Part shown: piece by piece, positions 26,588 through 35,813 of the stretch
Layout: each line of letters starts with the position of its first letter
How positions within the stretch are numbered: position 1 is the stretch's first letter
Origin: Maribacter sp. 1_MG-2023
GTDB lineage: Bacteria > Bacteroidota > Bacteroidia > Flavobacteriales > Flavobacteriaceae
Length of the DNA: 64,000 nucleotides
Reading direction: 5' to 3'
NCBI RefSeq assembly: GCF_030547005.1
Contig: NZ_JAUOPN010000006.1
Span: 179,049-243,048, forward strand
The notes under the pieces: generated by a model
Database searches by the model: none
What the model saw: only the letters and a program-made list of their open reading frames with translations
What the model was told of the DNA's origin: nothing
Position numbers and translations under genes: made by a program

Positions 26588-28669
26588 TCAATAGTTGTCT
26601 GTTACCAATTTCTCATCAATGCTTTTAACCAACCTAATAAATTCTGCTCTATATCCATTTTTATCTTCACCTCTACCGTTTTCTGCCAAAAAAATGACGT
26701 CATTAAAAGACGCTTCATTTATAAACGCGGACTTTCTTAATTGCTGACCGAATAAAGCAACGGCTGCAGAAAATTGAAAGTCTTTAGACATTTCTTGAGT
26801 ATTCGAATTTTGAACATGAACCAGTTCAATACTTTTATTGCCATCTGGCTTTTTATATCTAAATTTTACCGTGAACAGCTCATCAGAAAACCTAGTATTG
26901 TCAGTAGCATTGGTATACTTTAATTCTGGAATTTCTTTATCATATTCTGATGTTACTCCTACCTCTATTATCTCATACAAAGCGGTCACCTTATGCCCAC
27001 TTCCTAATTCACCGGCATCTTTAGTATCATCAATAAAATCTTCATCTGCCAATAATCTATTTTCATACCCTATTAATCTATACGATTTTACCTTAGCAGG
27101 ATTAAATTCTACCTGTAATTTTACATCTTTTGCAATAGTAAATAAAGTACCGCCAAACTCCTTACCAAATAATTTTTGCGCTTCTTGCATAGTGTCTATG
27201 TAACCGTGATTGCCGTTCCCTTTATCTGCTAAAGTTTCCAACTTAGAATCCATATAATTACCCATTCCGAAACCTAGTACAGAAAGAAACACTCCCGATT
27301 CACGTTTTTCAACAATCAAATCTTCCATGTCTTTGTCGCTAGACAGCCCAACATTAAAATCGCCATCTGTTGCCAATATCACTCTATTGTTACAATTCTT
27401 CTTAAAATGTTTCTCTGCTAATTTGTAGGCTAATTGAATACCTTCTCCACCAGCTGTAGAACCGCCAGCCTCTAAATTATTTAAAGCGCTCATGATTTTC
27501 TCTTTATTGTTACCAGATGTTGGCTCTAATACAACACCGGCTGCACCAGCATAAACAACAATTGAAACCCTATCTTTTTCTCTTAACTGATTTACTAATA
27601 GTTTAAATGCGGATTTTAATAGTGGCAATTTGTTATCTAATGACATAGAGCCAGAAACATCTATTAGAAAAGTAAGATTAGATGCCGGTAATTCTTCATT
27701 CAAGTATTCTTTTCCTTGCAAACCAATACGCACTAATTTGGTGTCTACATTCCAAGGGGTCTGTGCTACCTCGGTGTTTACAGAAAAAGGATGTTCACTT
27801 GTAGGTTGTGGATAGTCATAATCAAAATAGTTAATCATTTCTTCAATCTTAACTGCATCTACAGGAACCGCTTTTCCATTATTTATGAACCTTCTAATGT
27901 TACTATACGCTGCTTTATCAACATCGATTGAAAAAGTAGACAAAGGATTAACACCTACATTCTGAAACTGATTTTCAGTAATTTGCGCATAATTCTCATC
28001 TTCTTCAATAACATAATTACCTTTTACGGTTTGTATTACAATACAACCGTGTTTAGCATTTTGACCATATAGATTCTTAGCTTCAGAAGCTTTAAGTTCT
28101 TTTCTACTATCAATATCTTCACTTTTTAAACTTTGAACAATTGAATTATATTGCTTTTGAATAGGTACGCCATCTACAATATATAGAGGGCTGTTTATTT
28201 TAGTTCCAACATTTTTATCTTCCGCAGAACCCAAACCACGAATATTTATACCACTAACTTTACCTTGTAAGGTTCTACTAATATTAGATTTGGGAGATTG
28301 CATATTAACCATTGCAACTGAGCCCGTAACATGACTACGCTTTTGGATACTATACCCAGTAACTACGACTTCTTCTAATGTCTGAAGATCTTCTTCAAGT
28401 GATACATTAACAACCACTGAATCTCTGATCTTTACAATCATATTTTTACATCCGATATAACTAAAAACCAGTTCATCATTTTTAGTGGCACTTATAGTAT
28501 AAGCACCATCAAAATCGGTTTGAGTACCATTTGTGGTTCCTTTTACAATAACATTTACACCAGGCATAGGATTCCCTGCATGATCAGAAACAGTACCACT
28601 AATTTTAACTTGTTGTGAAGACAATAAGAAACTAGTAAATAGAAATAATAGGAAAGTTGCATTTTTCAT
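26588..28669 (-). CDS. YfbK-type VWA protein with regulatory and SusC-like plug domains
   Basis: A 693-residue protein with a signal peptide (cleavage near LLSSQ, about residue 19), a carboxypeptidase-like regulatory domain (about 20-95), a reduced SusC-like plug (about 100-215, with PLYIVDGVPIQKQ) and the YfbK arrangement: N-terminal YfbK domain (about 235-320), VWA domain with full metal site DVSGSMS (D337, S339, S341) and LATDGDFN, and the C-terminal YfbK/DUF3520-like domain to the end. There is no barrel. YfbK-like proteins are poorly understood; the plug may let it interact with TonB-dependent partners. A small hairpin lies in its leader at 28685-28699. Confidence 0.85.
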   Translation of the reverse strand: MKNATFLLFLFTSFLLSSQQVKISGTVSDHAGNPMPGVNVIVKGTTNGTQTDFDGAYTISATKNDELVFSYIGCKNMIVKIRDSVVVNVSLEEDLQTLEEVVVTGYSIQKRSHVTGSVAMVNMQSPKSNISRTLQGKVSGINIRGLGSAEDKNVGTKINSPLYIVDGVPIQKQYNSIVQSLKSEDIDSRKELKASEAKNLYGQNAKHGCIVIQTVKGNYVIEEDENYAQITENQFQNVGVNPLSTFSIDVDKAAYSNIRRFINNGKAVPVDAVKIEEMINYFDYDYPQPTSEHPFSVNTEVAQTPWNVDTKLVRIGLQGKEYLNEELPASNLTFLIDVSGSMSLDNKLPLLKSAFKLLVNQLREKDRVSIVVYAGAAGVVLEPTSGNNKEKIMSALNNLEAGGSTAGGEGIQLAYKLAEKHFKKNCNNRVILATDGDFNVGLSSDKDMEDLIVEKRESGVFLSVLGFGMGNYMDSKLETLADKGNGNHGYIDTMQEAQKLFGKEFGGTLFTIAKDVKLQVEFNPAKVKSYRLIGYENRLLADEDFIDDTKDAGELGSGHKVTALYEIIEVGVTSEYDKEIPELKYTNATDNTRFSDELFTVKFRYKKPDGNKSIELVHVQNSNTQEMSKDFQFSAAVALFGQQLRKSAFINEASFNDVIFLAENGRGEDKNGYRAEFIRLVKSIDEKLVTDNY

Positions 28670-28762
28670 AATAGCTGGTTTAAAGTTTATACGATAAACC
28701 TATTAAGAAGTCAGCCATATTAAAATAAAAAATGAGTGAATGGGCAGGTGTGGTGAGTGAAG

Positions 28763-29833
28763 TTATGACTTCAATAAGGTCATGGTTTCTTTCCGCTTAA
28801 CTTTTCCGCTATCAGTACGTAAGAATACCGGAATAGTTTTAATTAGACGCGGCACTTCGTACTTAGATAAAAGAGCACTTGAAGTAATTTTTTTCAACAC
28901 ATCGTTTTCATTCACTACACCTTCAATAACCAGCACTAATTGCTCCCCTAGTTTTGCGTCTGGTAAAGAAGTTATAAAAAAAGGTTTGTCAATACTATTC
29001 GAAAGTTTAGCCTCTACCTGCTCAGGACTAAGTTTAATTCCGCCAGAATTAATTACATTATCAAATCTGCCTAACCACTTGAACTCAGTTTCCGAAACCA
29101 ATTCAATAACATCATTAGTAATCACAGTTTCATCAGCAATCTTTGGAGCATTAATTACCAAACACCCTCTGTCATCTTTAGATATTTCAACGTCTGGTAA
29201 AATAGAAAAAGGTGCATCGTCTGCTACACCATTATTCAAAAACTTAATTGCAATATGTGTTATTGTCTCCGTCATACCATAAGTTTCATAACTAGCGTTG
29301 GCTATACTTTTTATTTCCTTTCTCAATGAAGTAGAGATTGGAGCACCACCAATAATCAACTTATGTAGCAATGAAAGCTTCGGTAATGAATTAGCAACTT
29401 GCAAAGGAACCATAGCGCCAAAATCAAAAGACATATTAATGCCTTCTAACGGATTTGAAGTAGGTTCCACAAAATAAATATCTAACCCTAACACCATAGC
29501 TCTAACTAACATCATTTTACCAGCAATATAAGTTGCAGGTAAGCACAACAATGCAGAAGACCTAGGTGATAAATTAAAATAGCTGCCTGTTGCCAAAGCA
29601 CTATTCTCCATATGGTTCTTCTTTAAAACAATTGTTTTTGGAGTACCCGTAGAACCAGAGGTCCGTGCAGAAATGGTAGGTGAATCATCTATCCAATCTA
29701 TAATGAATTCGCCAATGCGCTTTTCAAATTCTTCTCCCTCTTTAATTAGGCTATAACTTACCTCTGTTAAATCGGCAAAAGAAATAAATCTACCATGAAT
29801 GGAAAAACTTGGGTGTACTGAAGCTTTATACAT
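28763..29833 (-). CDS. menE: o-Succinylbenzoate-CoA ligase (short AMP-binding type)
   Basis: A 356-residue adenylate-forming enzyme with the AMP-binding signature SGSTGTPKTIVLKK, the TYGMTETITH block, GRFDNVINSGG and the C-terminal catalytic lysine segment DSGKVKRKE. It is shorter than the roughly 450-residue MenE of other bacteria, as is usual for the compact flavobacterial form. It makes OSB-CoA in menaquinone synthesis. It lies 4 bp after the CPBP protease gene, which overlaps menC, so menC, the protease and menE form an operon. The assignment rests partly on that context. Confidence 0.85.
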   Translation of the reverse strand: MYKASVHPSFSIHGRFISFADLTEVSYSLIKEGEEFEKRIGEFIIDWIDDSPTISARTSGSTGTPKTIVLKKNHMENSALATGSYFNLSPRSSALLCLPATYIAGKMMLVRAMVLGLDIYFVEPTSNPLEGINMSFDFGAMVPLQVANSLPKLSLLHKLIIGGAPISTSLRKEIKSIANASYETYGMTETITHIAIKFLNNGVADDAPFSILPDVEISKDDRGCLVINAPKIADETVITNDVIELVSETEFKWLGRFDNVINSGGIKLSPEQVEAKLSNSIDKPFFITSLPDAKLGEQLVLVIEGVVNENDVLKKITSSALLSKYEVPRLIKTIPVFLRTDSGKVKRKETMTLLKS

Positions 29834-29837
29834 TTTA

Positions 29838-30758
29838 CTAATTATCTAGTTTCAGAAATTCTTCTTCAGATAACACCTTTCCTGTTAATTTTTCTTTCCA
29901 GTTGGTCCAGCCATACTTTTTTGAAAAGATTATTAATAGAATAGGGAATACTATAAATACCGGCACCAAGACATCCCAACCCAAAATTGGATCAGAAACA
30001 TCCCTATACAATGAATCAGTTTGAAAAGCAGTCCAATCAGCAGTCAACAATAACGCTCCAATTAAATTATTAGCGGCATGAAAACCTAAAGCAAGTTCTA
30101 GACCTTCATCCATTAGGGTTATAATACCAAGAAAAAAACCAGTACCTATATAGTATATCATTATACCATAACCCAGTTTCTCTACTTCAGGATTTCCCAA
30201 ATGCATTAATCCAAATAATACAGAAGTAACAACTAAAGGTACCCATCTATTTTTTGCAGCAATACCCAATCCTTGCATCATATGACCTCTAAACAAATAC
30301 TCCTCAAAGCTAGTTTGTAAAGGAATTAGGATTATTCCAATTAAAGCCAAACTTAAAAATGGCATCAACTTGAAATTAAACAGGTAATCTTCAGGAGATA
30401 AATAAATACCTATAAAAGTTAAAATTATTGTTATCAATCCCCAAACACCAAAGGAAAAAAATACTCTTTTCCAATCTATTTTTTTTCTGGATGTCGTCAA
30501 ACTAGTAATGCTTTGTGAATGCACTAATTTTGTCCATCCCAGCACCACAAATAGACCAACAGCCAATGGAACTAGTAAAATAATCAATACTAAATTAGAG
30601 CCTAAACTAGCTATCATTTGCTCCATACTATCCTCTACACTAACTGGTGATAATATAATTGCGATATAGTTCAATATCATAAACCCAATAAAACAACCGG
30701 GAATAATTAAATATTTCCACAAACCTAAATCACCTTTATACCCCTGTTCTATATACAT
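29838..30758 (-). CDS. CPBP family intramembrane glutamic protease
   Basis: A 306-residue membrane protein with about eight hydrophobic segments. The CPBP (Abi/Rce1) motifs are present in order: EEYLFRG (EExxxR, about 150), FGLMHL (FxxxH, about 183) and HAANN (HxxxN, about 225). These residues form the catalytic site of Rce1-like glutamate proteases. The target is unknown. Its start overlaps the menC stop by 10 bp and it sits 4 bp before menE, so it travels with the menaquinone genes, but a role in that pathway is not known. Confidence 0.9.
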   Translation of the reverse strand: MYIEQGYKGDLGLWKYLIIPGCFIGFMILNYIAIILSPVSVEDSMEQMIASLGSNLVLIILLVPLAVGLFVVLGWTKLVHSQSITSLTTSRKKIDWKRVFFSFGVWGLITIILTFIGIYLSPEDYLFNFKLMPFLSLALIGIILIPLQTSFEEYLFRGHMMQGLGIAAKNRWVPLVVTSVLFGLMHLGNPEVEKLGYGIMIYYIGTGFFLGIITLMDEGLELALGFHAANNLIGALLLTADWTAFQTDSLYRDVSDPILGWDVLVPVFIVFPILLIIFSKKYGWTNWKEKLTGKVLSEEEFLKLDN

Positions 30759-31801
30759 AAACTTTCAATTAAATTTGTATTCCATTTTTTAGAGCTGTTA
30801 TAAAACAAACCTCCATTATTAACCTCTAACGGGCTCTCAATATTATTTGTGAATAGTGACCCAGTACCCAAACCTTGAGGCATTTCATTATTTAATGTTG
30901 CTGTCCATTGCGCAATAGCATTTAAGCCAATATTACTCTCTAAGGCACTTGTTACCCACCACCCTATATTATTCTTTTCTGCAATAGAAATCCATTCACT
31001 ACTTCCTGCAACACCACCAACCAAACTTGGTTTCAAAATTATAAATTGTGGTTGTATTGTTTGTAGCAACGCTGCCTTTTTTGTTACATCAACCACACCA
31101 ATTAATTCTTCATCTAAAGCAATTGGCAAAGGCGTATTACTACAAAGCCTTTTCATTTCTTCAGCTTGCCCTTGTTTAATAGGTTGTTCTATAGAGTGTA
31201 AATCTAATTTCGATAACGTTTCTAATTTAGGTAAAGCTTCTTGTGGTTTAAATGCTCCGTTAGCATCTACCCGTAATTCAATCGCTTCTTTTGAATAACG
31301 TTCTCTAATAGATTTTAGCAATGCTATTTCAATATCAAAATCAATTGCACCAATTTTCATTTTTATACAAGAAAAGCCATTCTTTAATTTTTCTTCTATT
31401 TGTTGATGCATAAACTCCTTATCACCCATCCAAACCAATCCGTTAATTGAAATCGGTTTTTGGTCATTTAAAAAACTAGATTCAAAAAGATGAAATGGAT
31501 TTTCAGAACGTAACGACATAAATGCCTGCTCTACCCCGAATTGAATACTGGGGAAATTCTGTAACTGTTTTAGCAATTCGATTTCTCCCCCTTTTATGTT
31601 TTGTGCTACCCAAGCACATTTATCTTGATATTCAGGAACATCATCAAAACTAAGACCTCTAAAAAGTCCGCATTCACCAACACCCCATTTTCCTTCATCT
31701 TCTAAAAAGATAAACCAAGTTTCTTTGGTTCGAAGAATTCCTCTAGAGGTTCCGCTAGGGTTTTTGAAATTTAGGAAATACTTTTTAAATGTTACCTTCA
31801 T
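30749..31801 (-). CDS. menC: o-Succinylbenzoate synthase
   Basis: A 350-residue enolase-superfamily enzyme of menaquinone synthesis (SHCHC dehydration). The catalytic lysine pair is in CIKMKIG, metal ligands lie in LRVDANGAF, SIEQPI and LDEELI, and the second lysine is in ILKPSLVGG. I chose ATG 31801; an in-frame ATG at 31813 adds only four residues. A CAAATTTA at 31811-31818 reads as a -7 element (TAAATTTG) on the minus strand but has no clear -33 partner. The SDR gene diverges only 45 bp away. Confidence 0.9.
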   Translation of the reverse strand: MKVTFKKYFLNFKNPSGTSRGILRTKETWFIFLEDEGKWGVGECGLFRGLSFDDVPEYQDKCAWVAQNIKGGEIELLKQLQNFPSIQFGVEQAFMSLRSENPFHLFESSFLNDQKPISINGLVWMGDKEFMHQQIEEKLKNGFSCIKMKIGAIDFDIEIALLKSIRERYSKEAIELRVDANGAFKPQEALPKLETLSKLDLHSIEQPIKQGQAEEMKRLCSNTPLPIALDEELIGVVDVTKKAALLQTIQPQFIILKPSLVGGVAGSSEWISIAEKNNIGWWVTSALESNIGLNAIAQWTATLNNEMPQGLGTGSLFTNNIESPLEVNNGGLFYNSSKKWNTNLIESLCI

Positions 31802-31846
31802 AATATCGCACAAATTTAACTATATTTTGAGTTTAAATACGACGGT

Positions 31847-32641
31847 ATGGCTAGTATAGAAAATAAGGTGATTTGGATAACAGGTGCATCTTCTGGAATT
31901 GGAGAGGCATTGGTATATCATTTAAACAAACTTGGAGCAAAAATTATACTATCAGCAAGAAGAGCAGATGTTCTTTTAGAAGTAAAAGGTAAATGTAAAT
32001 TTCCTGAAAATGCAGCTATACTTCCTTTAGATTTAATAGCATTCGACTCACTAGAAAGCATAACCGAAACAGCTGTATCAATTTACGGTAAAATAGATAT
32101 TTTAATTAATAATGGCGGACTAAGTCAACGTTCACTTATCATTGATACAAAATTTGAAGTGTATCAACAAATGGTAGATGTTAATTATCTGGGTACTATT
32201 AAGCTTACAAAACATCTACTACCCTATTTCACAGCTCAAAAAAGTGGTCATTTCGTTACTGTTACCAGCTTAATGGGTAAATTTTCTTCTCCGTATCGTT
32301 CCGGTTATTGTGGTGCAAAACATGCACTACACGGCTTCTTTGATGCCTTACGCATGGAACATGAGAAAGATAATGTAGACGTATCAATAATTTGCCCAGG
32401 ATTCATACAAACAAATGTTGCAAAAAATGCATTAACCGGTGATGGGTCTGCTTTACAAAAAGAAGATAATGCCACAGAAAATGGAATGCCAGTTAATGAT
32501 TGTGCAAAAGAAATTATCTCTGCAATTGAAAAGAAAAGATTTGAAACCTATGTCGGTGGAAAAGAGAAATTCGGAATTTATCTCAAAAGATTCTTCCCTA
32601 AACTACTACACAAAGTGATTATGAAAAGTAAGGTTAGATAG
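31847..32641 (+). CDS. Short-chain dehydrogenase/reductase (SDR), DHRS7-like
   Basis: A 264-residue classical SDR: cofactor motif TGASSGIG near the N-terminus, NNGG (about 90), the active-site serine in VTSLMG and the catalytic YCGAK. The RMEHEKDNVDVSIICPGFIQT region resembles DHRS7-like reductases. The substrate is unknown. It diverges from menC and ends 2 bp from the stop of the convergent histidine kinase gene, with no obvious terminator between them. Confidence 0.9.
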   Translation: MASIENKVIWITGASSGIGEALVYHLNKLGAKIILSARRADVLLEVKGKCKFPENAAILPLDLIAFDSLESITETAVSIYGKIDILINNGGLSQRSLIIDTKFEVYQQMVDVNYLGTIKLTKHLLPYFTAQKSGHFVTVTSLMGKFSSPYRSGYCGAKHALHGFFDALRMEHEKDNVDVSIICPGFIQTNVAKNALTGDGSALQKEDNATENGMPVNDCAKEIISAIEKKRFETYVGGKEKFGIYLKRFFPKLLHKVIMKSKVR

Positions 32642-32643
32642 TC

Positions 32644-34614
32644 TTATTTAAAATTAAACCAAAAACGAACTCCGTCTTGTGTTTTATCCGTATTCATTGA
32701 AGTCTGAAGCTGATTAGCCAGTCGACTCATTAAGCGAATACCCATAGAAGAACTAGCGCGTTCATCTGAATCTTCAGGTAAACCAATACCATTATCGGTA
32801 TACTCAAAGAAACCTTCTTGACCAGCTATTTTTCGTAGATGGATGTATATTTTACCATCGCTATCATCATTCGGAAAAGCATATTTAAATGAATTAGAAA
32901 CCAACTCGTTTAATATAAGTCCGAACGGAATTGCTCTATCAATATCCAATTCTACACCTTCTGCATCTATGGTAATATTAATACTATGTCCGCCTTTTTT
33001 GTAAACTGACTGAATACTGTTAATTAAACTTTCAATATACCCTTGCATCTCAATAACCGATAGGTCATCATTTTGATACAATTTCTGGTGTATTAATGCC
33101 ATCGCCTTAACTCTACTCTTACCTTCTTCTAATGCCGCAATTGCTGCCTTACTTCGAGTGTTTTTAGTTTGCAAACTCAACAAGCTAGAAACCATTTGCA
33201 GGTTGTTTTTAACCCTATGGTGAATTTCTTTAAGCAGAGAATCTTTCTCTACCAATGAATTTTCGATTATGAATTTTTGCTCGGCAATCAAGCGTTGGTT
33301 TTTGATACTCTTTAAGTAAGCGTATACTAAACCTGCAAAACCAATAAGGGTAAATATCAAGGATACAAACACCAAACTAATTTTATCATCTCTTGCCTTA
33401 ATATCTTTTCTAGATTCTTCTAACTGCGCTTTCTGTTGCTCCATCGTTTTTCTAGAATTCTCTAAATCTTGCGCTACAACTGAAGTTAGTTGTTGATTTT
33501 TAATATTTGATGCCAGTGCATCAATAGAGTCTCTAATTCTAATATTCTTTTTAAGGTAAACAGTTGAATTTTTAAAATCACCAGTTTTAAAATAGTAATC
33601 GGCATAAATTCTATTACGCTTTAAAATATTATCTGATTTAATTGGGTTTAAGTCATCACTCAAGTAATCTGTAGCTTTGGCGTAATCATCTAATTTCAAA
33701 TAACATTCAGCCAAGGCAAGCGTATTCTCAATAATATCTGAAGAAAATTTACTCTTATTATATTTCTTGATGATGTCTCTACTCTCTTCTAAAAAAGGAA
33801 TAGCCTTTTCGTATTCACCTAGCTGCACGTGACTTTTACCAATATTACCTATAATCAATCCGTTTAGAATTCTGCCATCTGCAATCTCCTTATCTGAATG
33901 TTGGTTGGTAACATCACTTAAAAAAACCTTTATGAGTCCCTCTGCTTTCTTAAAATAACTCAATGCAGTTGATGTAGATTTATCTAACCTTAAATAATTA
34001 CCAATGGTGTTGTTATAAATAGCCTGACCATAGTAATCGTCATCTTTAAGTACTTTTTTCTCTTCGGTCATGTAATCACGCATAGCCTTTCTATATTGAC
34101 CTAAACTCGCGTAAATATCATAAAAGGCAACGTTATCGGTTAATCCTAATTCACGTTTTACCCTTCTAATTTCAATTTGCTTATCGTACAATTCTAGCAT
34201 AGCATAATTATTATCCAATATGCTTAGAATATTCTGCTTAGACTCCAAATCTAACTTTAATAAATTATCATATAGTGGTCTGGCAATTGCTAGACTTCTC
34301 TCGTAGTTACCCAAATCATAATAGATTTGAGATTCTATAAGTTGGTAGTTTCGTATGGAAATTGAATCTTTTGTTTTTTCAGAACTGTTCAAATAAACTT
34401 TTACAGTATCTAACCAATCGTACGGAGAATTTTGATTGTAGCGGTTGGGAGTATTAAAAAAGAAGAACGAACGTAGTTCACCGTTTTCTAAATCTTGAAA
34501 TTGTTTGTAATAATCTTCATTTTGAGTTTCTACATCGTCTTGCGCAAAACCAAGGCAAGTAAATACACTAAAAATCAAAGTGCACACTAATCTCAAAATA
34601 AAGGGTTTTTTCAT
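32644..34614 (-). CDS. TPR-containing sensor histidine kinase (HisKA_2 type)
   Basis: A 656-residue protein: signal peptide or first membrane segment (about 6-24), tetratricopeptide-like helical repeats in the periplasm (about 55-370), a transmembrane helix (about 410-430), a HisKA_2 phospho-acceptor box EIHHRVKNNLQM (H465/H466) and a HATPase domain with NELVSNSFKYAF, DNGIGLPE and SSSMGIRLM. It probably senses an envelope signal and phosphorylates a response regulator. The LytTR regulator gene next upstream on the same strand, across a terminator, is the likely partner but this is only inferred from position. Confidence 0.92.
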   Translation of the reverse strand: MKKPFILRLVCTLIFSVFTCLGFAQDDVETQNEDYYKQFQDLENGELRSFFFFNTPNRYNQNSPYDWLDTVKVYLNSSEKTKDSISIRNYQLIESQIYYDLGNYERSLAIARPLYDNLLKLDLESKQNILSILDNNYAMLELYDKQIEIRRVKRELGLTDNVAFYDIYASLGQYRKAMRDYMTEEKKVLKDDDYYGQAIYNNTIGNYLRLDKSTSTALSYFKKAEGLIKVFLSDVTNQHSDKEIADGRILNGLIIGNIGKSHVQLGEYEKAIPFLEESRDIIKKYNKSKFSSDIIENTLALAECYLKLDDYAKATDYLSDDLNPIKSDNILKRNRIYADYYFKTGDFKNSTVYLKKNIRIRDSIDALASNIKNQQLTSVVAQDLENSRKTMEQQKAQLEESRKDIKARDDKISLVFVSLIFTLIGFAGLVYAYLKSIKNQRLIAEQKFIIENSLVEKDSLLKEIHHRVKNNLQMVSSLLSLQTKNTRSKAAIAALEEGKSRVKAMALIHQKLYQNDDLSVIEMQGYIESLINSIQSVYKKGGHSINITIDAEGVELDIDRAIPFGLILNELVSNSFKYAFPNDDSDGKIYIHLRKIAGQEGFFEYTDNGIGLPEDSDERASSSMGIRLMSRLANQLQTSMNTDKTQDGVRFWFNFK

Positions 34615-34852
34615 ATCTTAATAAAAGCAGAATCAAACTTATAACTTATACCCGATTCTACTAATTTTTTTTATGAGCCATCATTAAATGATTTTCAAAT
34701 AACCTAAAGCTCAAAAAGCGTGTTCTACGTACTTTTTACTGTTTCATTAAAAATTGATGCTGATTTTGATTTCAAATTCAAGTTCTTGACAAAAAAACCA
34801 TTCAATTTCTAATATTTCAAAATTATAAATAAGCCATACGTATCAGGATTAT

Positions 34853-34885
34853 TTGTTGTGAAACCCTTAATTATTGTGGTGAAAC
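34853..34885. repeat. Two 12-bp direct repeats with 21-bp period
   Basis: TTGTTGTGAAAC (34853-34864) and TTGTGGTGAAAC (34874-34885) differ at one base and start 21 bp apart. LytTR-type regulators commonly bind two direct repeats spaced two helical turns apart, so this is a candidate site for the adjacent regulator. The repeat does not match a known LytTR consensus closely. Confidence 0.45.
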
Positions 34886-34971
34886 GTACTTAGACCATAT
34901 AACCATGTATTTCATCGGTAAAAAAACACACTTTATCGATGATAAATTACATTTCATCTGAGCTAAAAGCA

Positions 34972-35000
34972 AAAAAAACACCTTAAAAAGGTGTTTTTTT
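34972..35000 (-). terminator. Terminator after the LytTR regulator gene
   Basis: Stem ACACCTT (34978-34984), loop AAA, AAGGTGT (34988-34994), flanked by A and T runs on either side. It is 17 bp past the stop of the regulator gene on the minus strand. Confidence 0.8.
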
Positions 35001-35016
35001 TATATAGTAACTCGGA

Positions 35017-35781
35017 TTAGGAATTCATAGCCGAGATAATAAACTCTTTAAAATCTTTAGAGATTGGGATCAACGTATTATTGATCATAATATCTTTTGA
35101 ATTGATAGCATCAATATGATCCACATTTACAATGTATGATTTATGCGCTCTGTAAAACTTATTCTGTGGTAACTTCTCTAAATAATCTTTTAATGGTGAA
35201 CGTACCAAAAACTTTTTATCTACAGTATTTACTTCTAAATAGACATTGTCAGCTTTGATAAATTGAATATCACCAAATTGTATTCTGTAATAAAGATGCT
35301 GCTTCTTGACGAAGATAGAATCTTTTAAAATAGAATTAGACATTGCAACATCTTCGGTATTGGTATCATTAGCTGCTCCATTATTAGCCGTAGTCTGTTT
35401 ACCGTAAATGAAGTTTGATAATGCAATTTCAATAGATGTATATAAATCTTGTTGCTCAAAAGGCTTCACCAAATAACCGTTAGGTTTTACTGTTTTAGCA
35501 TTTTCAACTGTTGCACGATCCGAGTTAGATGTTACGAAAATGAAAGGAATATCATAATTCTCTCTAATGTGTTTACCCAAATCAATACCCGTTTTATCAG
35601 AAGCTAAAATGATATCAATTAGAACTAAATCTACCTGTTGGGTTTTTAAAACTTCAACAGCCTGTTCATAAACAATTACGTTGTCAACTATTTCATATCC
35701 TATTTCCTCTAGCATAGATTGCATATCATCAGCGATGATCACATTATCCTCAACAATTAGAATTTTTATGGGTTGTTCCAA
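35017..35781 (-). CDS. LytTR-family response regulator
   Basis: A 254-residue regulator: receiver domain (about 5-120; phospho-acceptor D56 in LVLIDI, conserved K in YLVKPF) and a C-terminal LytTR DNA-binding domain (about 155-252, with FIKADNVYLEV and FYRAHKSYIVN). The start is TTG at 35781; an in-frame stop lies just upstream and no ATG precedes the receiver fold. It follows menA by 32 bp and may be transcribed from the men genes. Its likely partner is the HisKA_2 kinase gene downstream. Confidence 0.92.
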   Translation of the reverse strand: MEQPIKILIVEDNVIIADDMQSMLEEIGYEIVDNVIVYEQAVEVLKTQQVDLVLIDIILASDKTGIDLGKHIRENYDIPFIFVTSNSDRATVENAKTVKPNGYLVKPFEQQDLYTSIEIALSNFIYGKQTTANNGAANDTNTEDVAMSNSILKDSIFVKKQHLYYRIQFGDIQFIKADNVYLEVNTVDKKFLVRSPLKDYLEKLPQNKFYRAHKSYIVNVDHIDAINSKDIMINNTLIPISKDFKEFIISAMNS

Positions 35782-35813
35782 GGTTTAAATTGGTTTGTGG
35801 GTTATACTCAAAA

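Larger units (their letters stand above)
34615..35016. other. 402-bp gap between the histidine kinase and LytTR regulator genes
   Basis: I see no gene here. It holds the terminator after the regulator gene (34972-35000), a two-copy direct repeat (34853-34885) and, on the minus strand, TAAGTTTG (34641-34634) as a possible -7 element for the kinase without a clear -33 partner. Confidence 0.6.

Noticed and set aside
28685..28699. Regulatory hairpin GTTTAT-ACG-ATAAAC in the YfbK-like gene leader
   Set aside because: It is short and AT-rich, so it is expected by chance; no further support.
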